Source of the DNA: Streptomyces alboniger
Lineage (GTDB): Bacteria; Actinomycetota; Actinomycetes; Streptomycetales; Streptomycetaceae
NCBI RefSeq assembly: GCF_008704395.1
Contig: NZ_CP023695.1
Coordinates: 4,836,001-4,900,000 of the forward strand
Length of the DNA: 64,000 nucleotides
Reading direction: 5' to 3'
The notes beneath the pieces were generated by a model, which ran no database searches, was not told the DNA's origin, and saw nothing but the letters and a program-made list of their open reading frames with translations. A program made the position numbers and the translations under genes. How positions within the stretch are numbered: position 1 is the first letter of the stretch; the number at the start of each line of letters is the position of its first letter. Positions 52,192-60,392 of the stretch are shown piece by piece.

Positions 52192-53620
52192 CGAGGTACG
52201 CCTCCAGGCCGTGGCGGCCGCCCTCGCGGCCGAAGCCCGACTCCTTGTAGCCGCCGAACGGCGAGGTCGGATCGAACTTGTTGAATGTGTTGGCCCAGAC
52301 GACACCGGCCCGGAGCTTGTTCGCGACCGCGAGGATGCGCGAGCCCTTCTCCGTCCAGATGCCGGCGGAGAGGCCGTACTGGGTGTTGTTGGCCTTGGCG
52401 ACGGCTTCGTCCGGCGTACGGAAGCTGAGCACGGAGAGGACCGGGCCGAAGATCTCGTCGCGGGCGATGGTGTGCGCCTGCGTGACGTTCGTGAAGAGCG
52501 TCGGCGCGAACCAGTAGCCCGACGTGGGCAGTTCGCACGGGGCCGACCAGCGCTCGGCGCCCTCGGCCTCGCCGGTCTCGGCGAGCGCGGTGATGCGGGC
52601 CAACTGCTCGGCGGAGTTGATGGCGCCGATGTCGGTGTTCTTGTCGAGCGGGTCGCCGAGGCGGAGGGTGGACAGGCGCCGCTTGAGCGAGTCGAGCAGC
52701 TCGTCCTGGACCGACTCCTGTACGAGCAGGCGCGACCCGGCGCAGCAGACCTGGCCCTGGTTGAAGAAGATGCCCGTGACGATGCCCTCGACGGCCTGGT
52801 CGATGGGAGCGTCGTCGAAGACGATGTTCGCGCCCTTGCCGCCCAGTTCGAGCGTGACCTTCTTGTCGGTGCCCGCGACCTGGCGTGCGATGGCCTTGCC
52901 GACGGCGGTGGAGCCGGTGAAGGCGACCTTGTTCACGTCCGGGTGGGCGGTCAGGGCCGCGCCCGCGTCGCCGTACCCGGGAAGGATGTTGACGACGCCC
53001 TTGGGCAGGCCCGCCTGGCGGCAGATGTCCGCGAAGAACAGGGCGCTCAGGGGAGTGGTCTCGGCGGGCTTCAGGACGACCGTGTTGCCGGTCGCGAGCG
53101 CCGGAGCGATCTTCCAGGCCAGCATCAGGAGCGGGAAGTTCCAGGGGATGACCTGGCCTGCGACACCGAGGGGCCGCGGGTCGGCGCCGTACCCCGCGTG
53201 GTCGAGCTTGTCGGCCCAGCCCGCGTAGTAGAAGAAGTGCGCGGCGACCAGGGGGAGGTCCGCGTCGCGGGTCTCCTTGATCGGCTTGCCGTTGTCCAGG
53301 GTCTCCAGGACGGCCAGCTCGCGGCTGCGCTCCTGGATGATCCGGGCGATGCGGAAGAGGTACTTGGCGCGCTCGGCGCCCGGCAGCGCCGACCACTTCT
53401 CGAAGGCCTTGCGGGCGGCCTTCACCGCGCGGTCGACGTCCTCGGAGGAGGCCTGCGCGACCTCGGAGAGGACCTCTTCGGTGGACGGGGAGACCGTCTT
53501 GAAGACCTTGCCGTCGGCGGCCTCGGTGAACTCGCCGTCGATGAACAGGCCGTAGCTCGGCGCGATGTCGACGACGGAGCGGGACTCGGGCGCCGGGGCG
53601 TACTCGAAGGGGGAAGTCAT
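52184..53620 (-). CDS. Aldehyde dehydrogenase, catalytic
   Basis: 478 residues. NAD site: GQVIPWNFPLLMLAWKIAPA and TVVLKPAETTPLSALF; FTGSTAVGKAIA; catalytic Glu in VTLELGGKGANIVFDDA; catalytic Cys in FFNQGQVCCAGSRLLV; closing EIFGPVLSVLSF and PFGGYKESGFGREGG. It oxidises an aldehyde with NAD(P). It begins 4 bp after the deoC stop, so acetaldehyde from deoxyribose-5-P cleavage is the likely substrate and acetate or a related acid the product. Its stop overlaps the non-catalytic ALDH gene. There are no signs of decay. Confidence 0.94.
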   Translation of the reverse strand: MTSPFEYAPAPESRSVVDIAPSYGLFIDGEFTEAADGKVFKTVSPSTEEVLSEVAQASSEDVDRAVKAARKAFEKWSALPGAERAKYLFRIARIIQERSRELAVLETLDNGKPIKETRDADLPLVAAHFFYYAGWADKLDHAGYGADPRPLGVAGQVIPWNFPLLMLAWKIAPALATGNTVVLKPAETTPLSALFFADICRQAGLPKGVVNILPGYGDAGAALTAHPDVNKVAFTGSTAVGKAIARQVAGTDKKVTLELGGKGANIVFDDAPIDQAVEGIVTGIFFNQGQVCCAGSRLLVQESVQDELLDSLKRRLSTLRLGDPLDKNTDIGAINSAEQLARITALAETGEAEGAERWSAPCELPTSGYWFAPTLFTNVTQAHTIARDEIFGPVLSVLSFRTPDEAVAKANNTQYGLSAGIWTEKGSRILAVANKLRAGVVWANTFNKFDPTSPFGGYKESGFGREGGRHGLEAYLDV

Positions 53621-53624
53621 CGGA

Positions 53625-54569
53625 TCAGTCCACCGTCACGTAGTCGGGGCCGGAGTAGCGGCCGGTGGCCAGCTTCTGGCGCTGCATCAGCAGGTCGTTG
53701 AGGAGTGACGAGGCGCCGAAGCGGAACCAGTGGTTGTCCAGCCAGTCGGGGCCCGCCGTCTCGTTCACCAGGACGAGGAACTTCACCGCGTCCTTCGTCG
53801 AGCGGATGCCGCCCGCGGGCTTCACGCCGATCTGCACGCCGGTCTGCGCGCGGAAGTCGCGGACGGCCTCCAGCATCAGCAGGGTGTTGGACGGGGTGGC
53901 GTTGACGCCGACCTTGCCGGTCGAGGTCTTGATGAAGTCGGCGCCGGCGATCATGCCGATCCAGCTGGCGCGCTTGATGTTGTCGTACGTGGACAGCTCG
54001 CCCGTCTCGAAGATGACCTTCAGGCGGGCGGTGCCGCAGGCCTCCTTCACGGCGCGGATCTGCTCGTACACCGTCATGTAGTCCCCGGAGAGGAAGGCTC
54101 CCCGGTCGATGACCATGTCGATCTCGTCGGCGCCGGCGGCCACGGCCTCGCGCACGTCGCCGAGCTTCACCTCGATCGCGGCGCGGCCCGCGGGGAAGGC
54201 GGTCGCGACGGAGGCGACCTTCACGCCGCTGCCCGCGACGGCCTCCTTGGCGGTGGCGACCATGTCCGGATAGACGCAGACGGCCGCGGTGCGCGGCGCG
54301 CCACGGTCCGTGGGGTCCGGGTTGACGGCCTTCGCGCCGAGCGCCCGGACCTTGCCCGGGGTGTCGGCGCCCTCCAGCGTCGTCAGGTCGATCATCGAGA
54401 TGGCCAGGTCGATGGCGTACGCCTTCGCCGTGGTCTTGATCGAACGGGTACCGAGCGAGGCGGCACGCGCCTCCAGGCCGACCGCGTCGACGCCGGGCAG
54501 TCCGTGGAGGAAGCGGCGGAGCGTGCTGTCGGACGCTGTCACGTCAGCGAATGCAGTGGACATGGTCAC
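53625..54569 (-). CDS. deoC: Deoxyribose-phosphate aldolase
   Basis: 314 residues from GTG 54569 (ATG 54563 two codons later). Class I aldolase TIM barrel: VCVYPDMVATAKEAVAGSG, AAGADEIDMVIDRGAFLSGD, LKVIFETGELS, the Schiff-base Lys in GADFIKTSTGKVGVNATP and the second Lys in IGVKPAGGIRSTKDA. It cleaves 2-deoxyribose-5-P into acetaldehyde and glyceraldehyde-3-P. The longer N-terminal and C-terminal arms (ending GRYSGPDYVTVD) resemble the eukaryote-type DeoC group rather than E. coli. First gene of a three-gene operon with the ALDH pair, read from a leaderless promoter next to operator site 6. Confidence 0.95.
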   Translation of the reverse strand: MTMSTAFADVTASDSTLRRFLHGLPGVDAVGLEARAASLGTRSIKTTAKAYAIDLAISMIDLTTLEGADTPGKVRALGAKAVNPDPTDRGAPRTAAVCVYPDMVATAKEAVAGSGVKVASVATAFPAGRAAIEVKLGDVREAVAAGADEIDMVIDRGAFLSGDYMTVYEQIRAVKEACGTARLKVIFETGELSTYDNIKRASWIGMIAGADFIKTSTGKVGVNATPSNTLLMLEAVRDFRAQTGVQIGVKPAGGIRSTKDAVKFLVLVNETAGPDWLDNHWFRFGASSLLNDLLMQRQKLATGRYSGPDYVTVD

Positions 54570-54575
54570 GAGGGG

Positions 54576-54594
54576 AGCATATCTACGCGCGTAG
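54576..54594 (-). promoter_or_regulatory. Nucleoside operator site 6 and leaderless deoC promoter
   Basis: CTACGCGCGTAG (54583-54594), perfect palindrome, abuts -10 TATGCT (minus strand, 54576-54581), which ends 6 bases before GTG 54569. No ribosome-binding site is present, so translation from the 5' end is likely. Confidence 0.78.
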
Positions 54595-54676
54595 CTGCTG
54601 TACAGGGGTGGGGGTCAGGGGCGGGGCCGGGGGTGGGGGCCGGGGCCCCGCGCGGGGCTTCAGGCAGAATCAGCGT

Positions 54677-55339
54677 ATGAGCGACCCTCAAAAGCACCGG
54701 GGTACGAGCGAGCCCCAGGAGCCCGCGGCGGAGCCCGCGTACAAGGACCGCACCTTCCGGTCCCCCGCCGGTATCGCCGGCGGCGTCCTGCTGCTCGCCC
54801 TGGGCGCCTGGCTCGGCATCGACGCCGTCATCCGGGGCGAGGGCCGCACCCCGTGGCTCGCGCTCGCCGGGCTGCTCGTCGCGGTGCCGCTGGTCGTCGC
54901 GTTCACCGTGCGGCCCGCCGTCTACGCCAACGACGACCGGCTGCGGATCCGCAACCCCTTCCGGACCATCACCCTGCCGTGGGCGTCCGTCGCGACCCTG
55001 CGCTCCGGCTACTCCAACGAGGCCCTCACCCGGACCGGCGCCAAGTACCAGCTCTGGGCCATCCCCGTCTCCCTGCGCGGCCGCAAGAAGGCGGCGCGCA
55101 GGCAGTCGCAGGCCGCCGCCTCCGGTGACCCGACCGGCGGCCGCCCCTTCCTCGACCCGCACGCCCCGCCCCCGCGCTCCACCGGCGACCAGTCCATGGA
55201 CGAACTGCGCGACCTCGCCGAGCAGCACGCCACCGCCGAGTCCGCGCAGGGCGAGCCCGTGGTCCGGTGGGCCTACGAGATCCTCGCGCCCTGCGCCGCG
55301 GGGGCCCTCCTGCTCGCGGTGCTGCTCGCGGTGACCTGA
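54677..55339 (+). CDS. PH-domain (bPH) membrane protein
   Basis: 220 residues. Two membrane segments near the N-terminus (SPAGIAGGVLLLALGAWLGI and WLALAGLLVAVPLVVAFTV) and one at the C-terminus (EILAPCAAGALLLAVLLAV). Between them is a bacterial PH-like domain: VYANDDRLRIRNPFRTITLP, WASVATLRSGYSNEALTRTG and KYQLWAIPVSLRGRKKAARR. Function unknown. Divergent from deoC across about 107 bp, which includes operator site 6; whether the site also affects this gene is unclear. In-frame codons upstream to 54551 are open. Confidence 0.8.
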   Translation: MSDPQKHRGTSEPQEPAAEPAYKDRTFRSPAGIAGGVLLLALGAWLGIDAVIRGEGRTPWLALAGLLVAVPLVVAFTVRPAVYANDDRLRIRNPFRTITLPWASVATLRSGYSNEALTRTGAKYQLWAIPVSLRGRKKAARRQSQAAASGDPTGGRPFLDPHAPPPRSTGDQSMDELRDLAEQHATAESAQGEPVVRWAYEILAPCAAGALLLAVLLAVT

Positions 55340-55369
55340 CCGCCTGACCTGACCTGAGGACGGCCCGGC

Positions 55370-56575
55370 TCACGGCGGGCCGTGCCACCCCAGCAGCATG
55401 TGCCCGCCGAACGCGGCCGAGCCGAGCGCCGCCGCCGTCAGCAGCGTCACCATCACCGGCGTCCTCGCGCGCGCCAGGGCCACGGCGAGCGGCAGCAGCA
55501 ACGGGAAGCCGGGCAGCAGGAAGCGGGCCCGGGGGAAGTAGACCCCGCTGCTGCCGAGCACGATCAGCAGGAGCAGACCGGTGAAGACCAGCAGGGGGAC
55601 CGGCTGGCGGTCGGCCACCGAAAGCACGTAGAGGACCACCGAGCCCAGCAGGACAGCCGTCACCATCGCGTAGAACAGCGCGGGCCGCTCGGTCATGAGC
55701 AGCGCCTGCATGCGGCGGACCGTCTCGACACCGCCGTCCCACTTGTTGCGCCACAGCTTCTGTACGGCGAAATAGCCGTCCCAGCGGCCCAGGCGCAGGC
55801 CCACCCAGGCGACGTACGCCAACCAGCCCGCGGGGGCCAGAAGGGCGCCCAGGAGCGGGCGGGGCGAGAAGCCGCGCCGCAGCGCGAGGAGCGCGGTCAG
55901 GGAGACCGCCGCCGCCAGCGCCACCCCGGTGGGCCGGGTGAGCCCCGCAAGCGCGGCCAGCGAGCCCGCCCACAGCCAGCGGCCGCTCAGTACGGCGTGG
56001 AGCGACCACGCGGTGAGGGCCGTGAAGAGCGACTCGGTGTAGCCCATCCACTGCACGAGCGCGACCGGCAGGCTGCCCCACAGGACCGCGAGGACGACCC
56101 CGGCCCGCCGCCCGTACAGCCGGTCGCCCACCGCGAAGATCCCCCAAGCCGCCAGGAACGAACAGAGCAGCGAGACACCGAGGCCCACCGCGCCGCGCGG
56201 CAGGGCGGGGACGAGGGCGTCGCCCGCCCGCACGAGCAGTGGGTACAGCGGGAAGAACGCCAGGTTGTTCGCGTCGTACGCGGTGCCGAGCGAGTGCGCG
56301 TAACCCTGCGAGGCGATCCGCAGGTACCAGTCGCAGTCCCATGACGCCATCAGCAGATGCCGCACACCGCGCCGCTCGCCGTGCGCCCAGGGGACGAAGA
56401 CCAGCAGGCCGAGCGTGCGTACGGCCGCGTACGCGAGCAGGGCGGGGGAGGCCTGGCGCAGGGCGCGGGCCGCGCGGCGGCGCAGGCCGGGGGCGGGCCG
56501 GGCCGCGCCGAGGGGGCGCCGGGACGCCGGGACCCTGGACGGGGCGGCGGTGGAGGGAAGTGGTCCGTACGGCAC
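55370..56575 (-). CDS. PIG-V-like integral membrane mannosyltransferase (GT-C)
   Basis: 401 residues with about nine membrane segments. The first lumenal loop after TM1 has MASWDCDWYLRIASQGYAH, the WDxxWYxxIAxxGY pattern of PIG-V-type mannosyltransferases with acidic catalytic residues. Later come NNLAFFPLYPLLVR, MGYTESLFTALTAWSLHAV and GLTRPTGVALAAA, all typical of that family. It would use a polyprenyl-phosphate-mannose donor on the outer face of the membrane. GTG 56575 is the most upstream start; the first 45 residues are Arg/Pro-rich. It lies between deoC and the phosphomutase without clear operon links. Confidence 0.85.
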   Translation of the reverse strand: MPYGPLPSTAAPSRVPASRRPLGAARPAPGLRRRAARALRQASPALLAYAAVRTLGLLVFVPWAHGERRGVRHLLMASWDCDWYLRIASQGYAHSLGTAYDANNLAFFPLYPLLVRAGDALVPALPRGAVGLGVSLLCSFLAAWGIFAVGDRLYGRRAGVVLAVLWGSLPVALVQWMGYTESLFTALTAWSLHAVLSGRWLWAGSLAALAGLTRPTGVALAAAVSLTALLALRRGFSPRPLLGALLAPAGWLAYVAWVGLRLGRWDGYFAVQKLWRNKWDGGVETVRRMQALLMTERPALFYAMVTAVLLGSVVLYVLSVADRQPVPLLVFTGLLLLIVLGSSGVYFPRARFLLPGFPLLLPLAVALARARTPVMVTLLTAAALGSAAFGGHMLLGWHGPP

Positions 56576-56738
56576 TGCGGCGGCTCCCGGAACGTACGTG
56601 ATCGTGCGCTACCGGTCGAACCTTCCTGGGGGACCGGCAGCACACCGTGCCGCTGCGGCAGCCGCAGGAGTGGAATCACTCGGACGGGTGGCCTCTGGGT
56701 GGGGCCACCCGTCCGCCACCCGTCTGAGGGCGGAGGGC

Positions 56739-58382
56739 TCAGATGCCCGCGGCCGCCGAGAGATCGCGCTTGATCTCGGCGAGGAGCTGCGCCGCCCGCG
56801 CGCGGGCCGCCGGGAGTTCCGCCTTCGAGGCCAGCGGGACGACCACTTCGAGGTAGCACTTGAGCTTCGGCTCCGTGCCGCTCGGGCGCACGATGACGCG
56901 GGCGCCGTCGAGCGTGTAACGCAGGCCGTCGGTGGGCGGCAGCGTGTCCGTGCCCCGCGTCAGGTCCTCCGCCAGCGTCACGGGCAGGCCCGCGAGTTCC
57001 GCCGGGGGCTGCTCGCGCAGGCGGCGCATGGCGTCCGCGATCAGGGACAGGTCCTCCACGCGGACCGACAGCTGGTCGGTGGCGTGCAGGCCGTGCTCCA
57101 GGGCAAGGTCGTCCAGGAGGTCGAGGAAGGTGCGGCCCTGCTCCTTCAGCTCGGAGGCCAGCTCCGTGAGGACGAGCGCGGCGGTGATGCCGTCCTTGTC
57201 GCGTACGCCCTCGGGGTCCACGCAGTAGCCGAGCGCCTCCTCGTAGCCGTAGCGCAGGCCGTCGACGCGGGCGATCCACTTGAAGCCCGTCAGCGTCTCC
57301 TCGTACGGAAGACCCGCCTTCTCGGCGATTCGGCCGAGGAGGGAGGAGGAGACGATCGACTCGGCGAAGGTGCCCCGTGCTCCGCGCTTGACGAGGTGCG
57401 CGGCGAGCAGCGCCCCCACCTCGTCGCCCCGGAGCATCCGCCAGTCGGCGCCGTCCTTGACCGCGGCGGCGCAGCGGTCCGCGTCCGGGTCGTTGGCGAT
57501 GATCAGGTCGGGGGCGGGGCTGGTGCGGGCCGCGGTCGCGAAGGCCAGGTCCATCGCGCCCGGCTCCTCCGGGTTCGGGAACGCGACCGTCGGGAAGTCC
57601 GGGTCCGGCTCGGCCTGCTCGGCGACGAGCGTGGGGGCGGGAAAACCGGCGCGCTCGAAGGCCGCGAGGAGGGTGTCCTTGCCGACGCCGTGCATGGCCG
57701 TGTAGACGGCGCGCGCGGTACGGGGGGACTCCGGGGCCAGGACGGCGTCCGTGCGGGCCAGGTAGGCCTCCAGGACGTCGTCGCCGAGGATCTCCCAGCC
57801 GCTCTCGGGGCGGGGGACGTCGTGCAGGCTCGCGATCGCGTCGATCTCGGCGGCGATCTCCGCATCGGCGGGCGGCACGATCTGGGAGCCGTCGCCGAGG
57901 TAGACCTTGTAGCCGTTGTCGCGCGGGGGGTTGTGGCTCGCCGTGACCTCCACGCCCGCCACCGCGCCGAGGTGCCGTATGGCGAAGGCGAGGACGGGGG
58001 TCGGCAGGGGGCGGGGGAGTACGGCCGCGCGGAGCCCGGCGCCGGTCATCACGGCCGCGGTGTCGCGGGCGAAGTCGGCGGACTTGTGGCGGGCGTCGTA
58101 ACCGATGACGACGAGGCCGTCGGTCCGGCCCTTGCCCTTGAGGTACGCGGCGAGTCCGGCGGCTGCGCGGATGACCACGGAGCGGTTCATGCGCATGGGG
58201 CCCGCGCCCAGCTCGCCGCGGAGTCCGGCGGTGCCGAACTGGAGCGTGCCGGCGAAACGGGCGGTCAGCTCGGCGGTGTCCTCGGCGTCGACGAGCTTGG
58301 CCAGCTCTTCGCGGGTCTCGGGGTCCGGGTCCTCGGCCAGCCAGGCCTGGGCTCGCGCGATGAGTTCGGAGTTGTCCTGCAC
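56739..58382 (-). CDS. Phospho-sugar mutase (PGM/PMM family; possible phosphopentomutase)
   Basis: 547 residues from GTG 58382. Family features in order: FGTAGLRGELGAGPMRMNRS; active-site Ser in VEVTASHNPPRDNGYKVYLG; magnesium loop IANDPDADRCAAAV; sugar-specificity loop FKWIARV with GYCVDPEGVRDKDG; phosphate-binding end IVRPSGTEPKLKCYLEV. The domain order is complete. By family it moves phosphate between C1 and C6 of hexoses, and some members act on pentoses. With purine and pyrimidine nucleoside phosphorylases and DeoC nearby, and no DeoB seen, it may convert (deoxy)ribose-1-P to the 5-P. No operator site precedes it. Confidence 0.92.
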   Translation of the reverse strand: MQDNSELIARAQAWLAEDPDPETREELAKLVDAEDTAELTARFAGTLQFGTAGLRGELGAGPMRMNRSVVIRAAAGLAAYLKGKGRTDGLVVIGYDARHKSADFARDTAAVMTGAGLRAAVLPRPLPTPVLAFAIRHLGAVAGVEVTASHNPPRDNGYKVYLGDGSQIVPPADAEIAAEIDAIASLHDVPRPESGWEILGDDVLEAYLARTDAVLAPESPRTARAVYTAMHGVGKDTLLAAFERAGFPAPTLVAEQAEPDPDFPTVAFPNPEEPGAMDLAFATAARTSPAPDLIIANDPDADRCAAAVKDGADWRMLRGDEVGALLAAHLVKRGARGTFAESIVSSSLLGRIAEKAGLPYEETLTGFKWIARVDGLRYGYEEALGYCVDPEGVRDKDGITAALVLTELASELKEQGRTFLDLLDDLALEHGLHATDQLSVRVEDLSLIADAMRRLREQPPAELAGLPVTLAEDLTRGTDTLPPTDGLRYTLDGARVIVRPSGTEPKLKCYLEVVVPLASKAELPAARARAAQLLAEIKRDLSAAAGI

Positions 58383-58863
58383 GGGGTCGTCAGCCTCTCG
58401 TTGCGGCGTCGCTTGAGCGGGGTCTGGGGTGGTTGTACCCCGCCGGGTATGTCTACCCGGTTGGGTTTTGGGGTGGGGCCGGGGCCGGGGTGGGCCGGGG
58501 GCTGTGCCCCCTGGGTGTGCCTGCCCGGTTCGTTTTGGGGCGGGGCCGCGCCGGTATGTCCGTCCTCGCCATCTCGGCGCGGGCGGCCTTCCGCTGTTGC
58601 CTGGGGCGGCAGGCAACGTGCTCCGGGCGGACAAACCGGCACGTCCCTCGCGTCTCGATCAGGGGTGCGGGCCGGTGGGCCCCCACCCCACCCCTCGGTG
58701 CGAGGTAAACGGGCCCCGCTCCGGCCCCCTACCCCACCCATCCGGTACGGGGTAAACGGGTGGGTGGGGGAGCCCGGCGCGGAGCGCCGGAGACCGAGCC
58801 GCAGCGCGGGGCGCGGAGACGAGAGACGGGGAAGCCGGTCCGAGACGCCCCCGTCAGAGCCCG
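58383..58863. repeat. 480-bp non-coding region with decayed GC-rich repeats
   Basis: No convincing gene. CCCGGTTGGGTTTTGGGG (from 58457) and CCCGGTTCGTTTTGGGGC (from 58525) are diverged copies of one unit; each is followed by a CGGGGCC-type run. Near the right end, GGTAAACGGG recurs at 58707-58716 and 58751-58760 within CCCCACCC-rich surroundings. It separates the phosphomutase from the purine phosphorylase and presumably carries the mutase promoter. Confidence 0.6.
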
Positions 58864-59688
58864 TCAGATGCGGTTGAGGACCTTGCCGAGCAGCTCGCCC
58901 ATCCGCGTGGCGCTGTCGCGGCCCGCCTGGAGGACTTCCTCGTGGTTCAGCGGCTCGCCCGTCATACCCGCGGCCAGGTTCGTGACCAGCGAGATGCCCA
59001 GCACCTCCGCGCCCGCCTCGCGCGCGGCGATGGCTTCGAGGACCGTGGACATGCCGACCAGGTCCGCGCCGATCGTGCGGGCCATGCGGATCTCCGCCGG
59101 CGTCTCGTAGTGCGGGCCGGGGAACTGTGCGTAGACGCCCTCCTCCAGGGAGGGGTCGATCTCCTTGCACAGGGCGCGCAGGCGCGGCGAGTACAGGTCC
59201 GTCAGGTCCACGAAGTTCGCGCCGACGATCGGGGACGTCGCCGTGAGGTTCAGGTGGTCGCTGATCAGCACCGGCTGCCCGGGACGCATGCCCTCGCGCA
59301 GGCCACCGCAGCCGTTGGTCAGCACGATCGTCTTGCAGCCGGCGGCCACGGCGGTGCGGACGCCGTGCGAGACGGCGGCCACGCCACGGCCCTCGTAGTA
59401 GTGGGTGCGGCCCAGGAAGACCAGCACGCGCTTGTCGCCGATCTTGAAGGACCGGATACGGCCGCCGTGCCCCTCGACCGCGGGCGGCGGGAAGCCGGGC
59501 AGCTCGGTGACGGCGAAGTCCGCCTCGGGCTCGCCCAGCGCGTCGACGGCCGGCGCCCAGCCGGAGCCCATCACGAGGGCGACGTCGTGGGTCTCGGCGC
59601 CCGTCAGCTCACGCAGGCGCGCGGCGGCGGCGTCGGCGGCGGCGTACGGGTCGCCCTGGATGTCGTCCGGAATAACTGAAGCGTTCAC
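58864..59688 (-). CDS. Purine-nucleoside phosphorylase
   Basis: 274 residues from GTG 59688. Trimeric-type [23 protein letters not shown] (phosphate loop), [60 protein letters not shown], and [20 protein letters not shown] with [12 protein letters not shown], where Glu and Asn bind 6-oxopurines. It phosphorolyses inosine, guanosine and their deoxy forms, following adenosine deaminase. It has a leaderless promoter and an operator site upstream. In M. tuberculosis the equivalent gene sits beside pmmB, as here. Confidence 0.95.
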   Translation of the reverse strand: MNASVIPDDIQGDPYAAADAAAARLRELTGAETHDVALVMGSGWAPAVDALGEPEADFAVTELPGFPPPAVEGHGGRIRSFKIGDKRVLVFLGRTHYYEGRGVAAVSHGVRTAVAAGCKTIVLTNGCGGLREGMRPGQPVLISDHLNLTATSPIVGANFVDLTDLYSPRLRALCKEIDPSLEEGVYAQFPGPHYETPAEIRMARTIGADLVGMSTVLEAIAAREAGAEVLGISLVTNLAAGMTGEPLNHEEVLQAGRDSATRMGELLGKVLNRI

Positions 59689-59695
59689 GCCGACG

Positions 59696-59725
59696 AGGGT
59701 AGCGGGTTACGGCCTACGCGCGTAG
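59696..59725 (-). promoter_or_regulatory. Nucleoside operator site 7 and leaderless PNP promoter
   Basis: CTACGCGCGTAG at 59714-59725 lies 12 bp upstream of -10 TACCCT (minus strand, 59696-59701), which ends 7 bases before GTG 59688. The operator covers the spacer towards the -35 position. Confidence 0.75.
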
Positions 59726-59834
59726 ATGACGATGCTCACGGGATTCTCCCCGCCGTCTTGTCGTTTCCGACAAGGGAGCGCCGCGGGGTGCGGCGAAGGG
59801 CCGCCGATGCGCGGCGAGTGAGGGCCGGTGAGGG

Positions 59835-60272
59835 CTAGCAGGGCCTCTTGCGGAGTTCCATCACATAGTCGTGAGGCGCCCCGGCCGACTCCGCCGCGTC
59901 CGCCAGCTCGCCCAGGTAGCGCGCGGAGGGGAGGCCGCCCTCGTATCCGTTGAGGACGTACACCCAGGCCGGCTCCTCGCCCTCCAGGGTGTCCACCCGG
60001 ACCCGCATGCGCCGGTAGATGTCGAGCCCCACGCCCTCCCAGCGGTCCATGGAGTCCTCGTCCATGGGAGCGATGTCGTAGAGGGTCACGAAGACCTGGG
60101 AGCGGGGGGCCTCGACGATCGTCGCGAGCGCGCCCTCCCACCCCATGTGCTCCCCGCCGAAGGTGAGCCGCCAGCCGGTCAGCCAGCCGGTCGAGCGCAG
60201 CGGTGAGTGCGGGGCGCGGCGTGACATGAGCCGCGGATCCAGATTGCCGGCGTACGCGGCGTAGAGCGACAT
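59835..60272 (-). CDS. Gamma-glutamylcyclotransferase-like protein
   Basis: 145 residues from ATG 60272. The fold signature is LYAAYAGNLDPRLMSRRAPH (usually YGSNL, here YAGNL), followed by GWRLTFGG, VFVTLYDIAPMDEDSMDRWE with the acidic catalytic position, and WVYVLNGYEGGLPSARYLGE. The family forms 5-oxoproline from gamma-glutamyl compounds, though many bacterial members have unknown substrates. TACCCT (60280-60285, minus) ends 7 bases before the ATG, so the mRNA is probably leaderless. It is divergent from the flavoprotein at 60393. Confidence 0.85.
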   Translation of the reverse strand: MSLYAAYAGNLDPRLMSRRAPHSPLRSTGWLTGWRLTFGGEHMGWEGALATIVEAPRSQVFVTLYDIAPMDEDSMDRWEGVGLDIYRRMRVRVDTLEGEEPAWVYVLNGYEGGLPSARYLGELADAAESAGAPHDYVMELRKRPC

Positions 60273-60392
60273 GACGTCGAGGGTACGGCAGCAATCAAGG
60301 ACGCAGGTTCCGCGGCGGGAGGACCGCCCGGACGGGGGCGTTCGCACGGACGGTGGGCCCCGGCGCGTCCGTACCTTGAAGCGTGCGGGACA

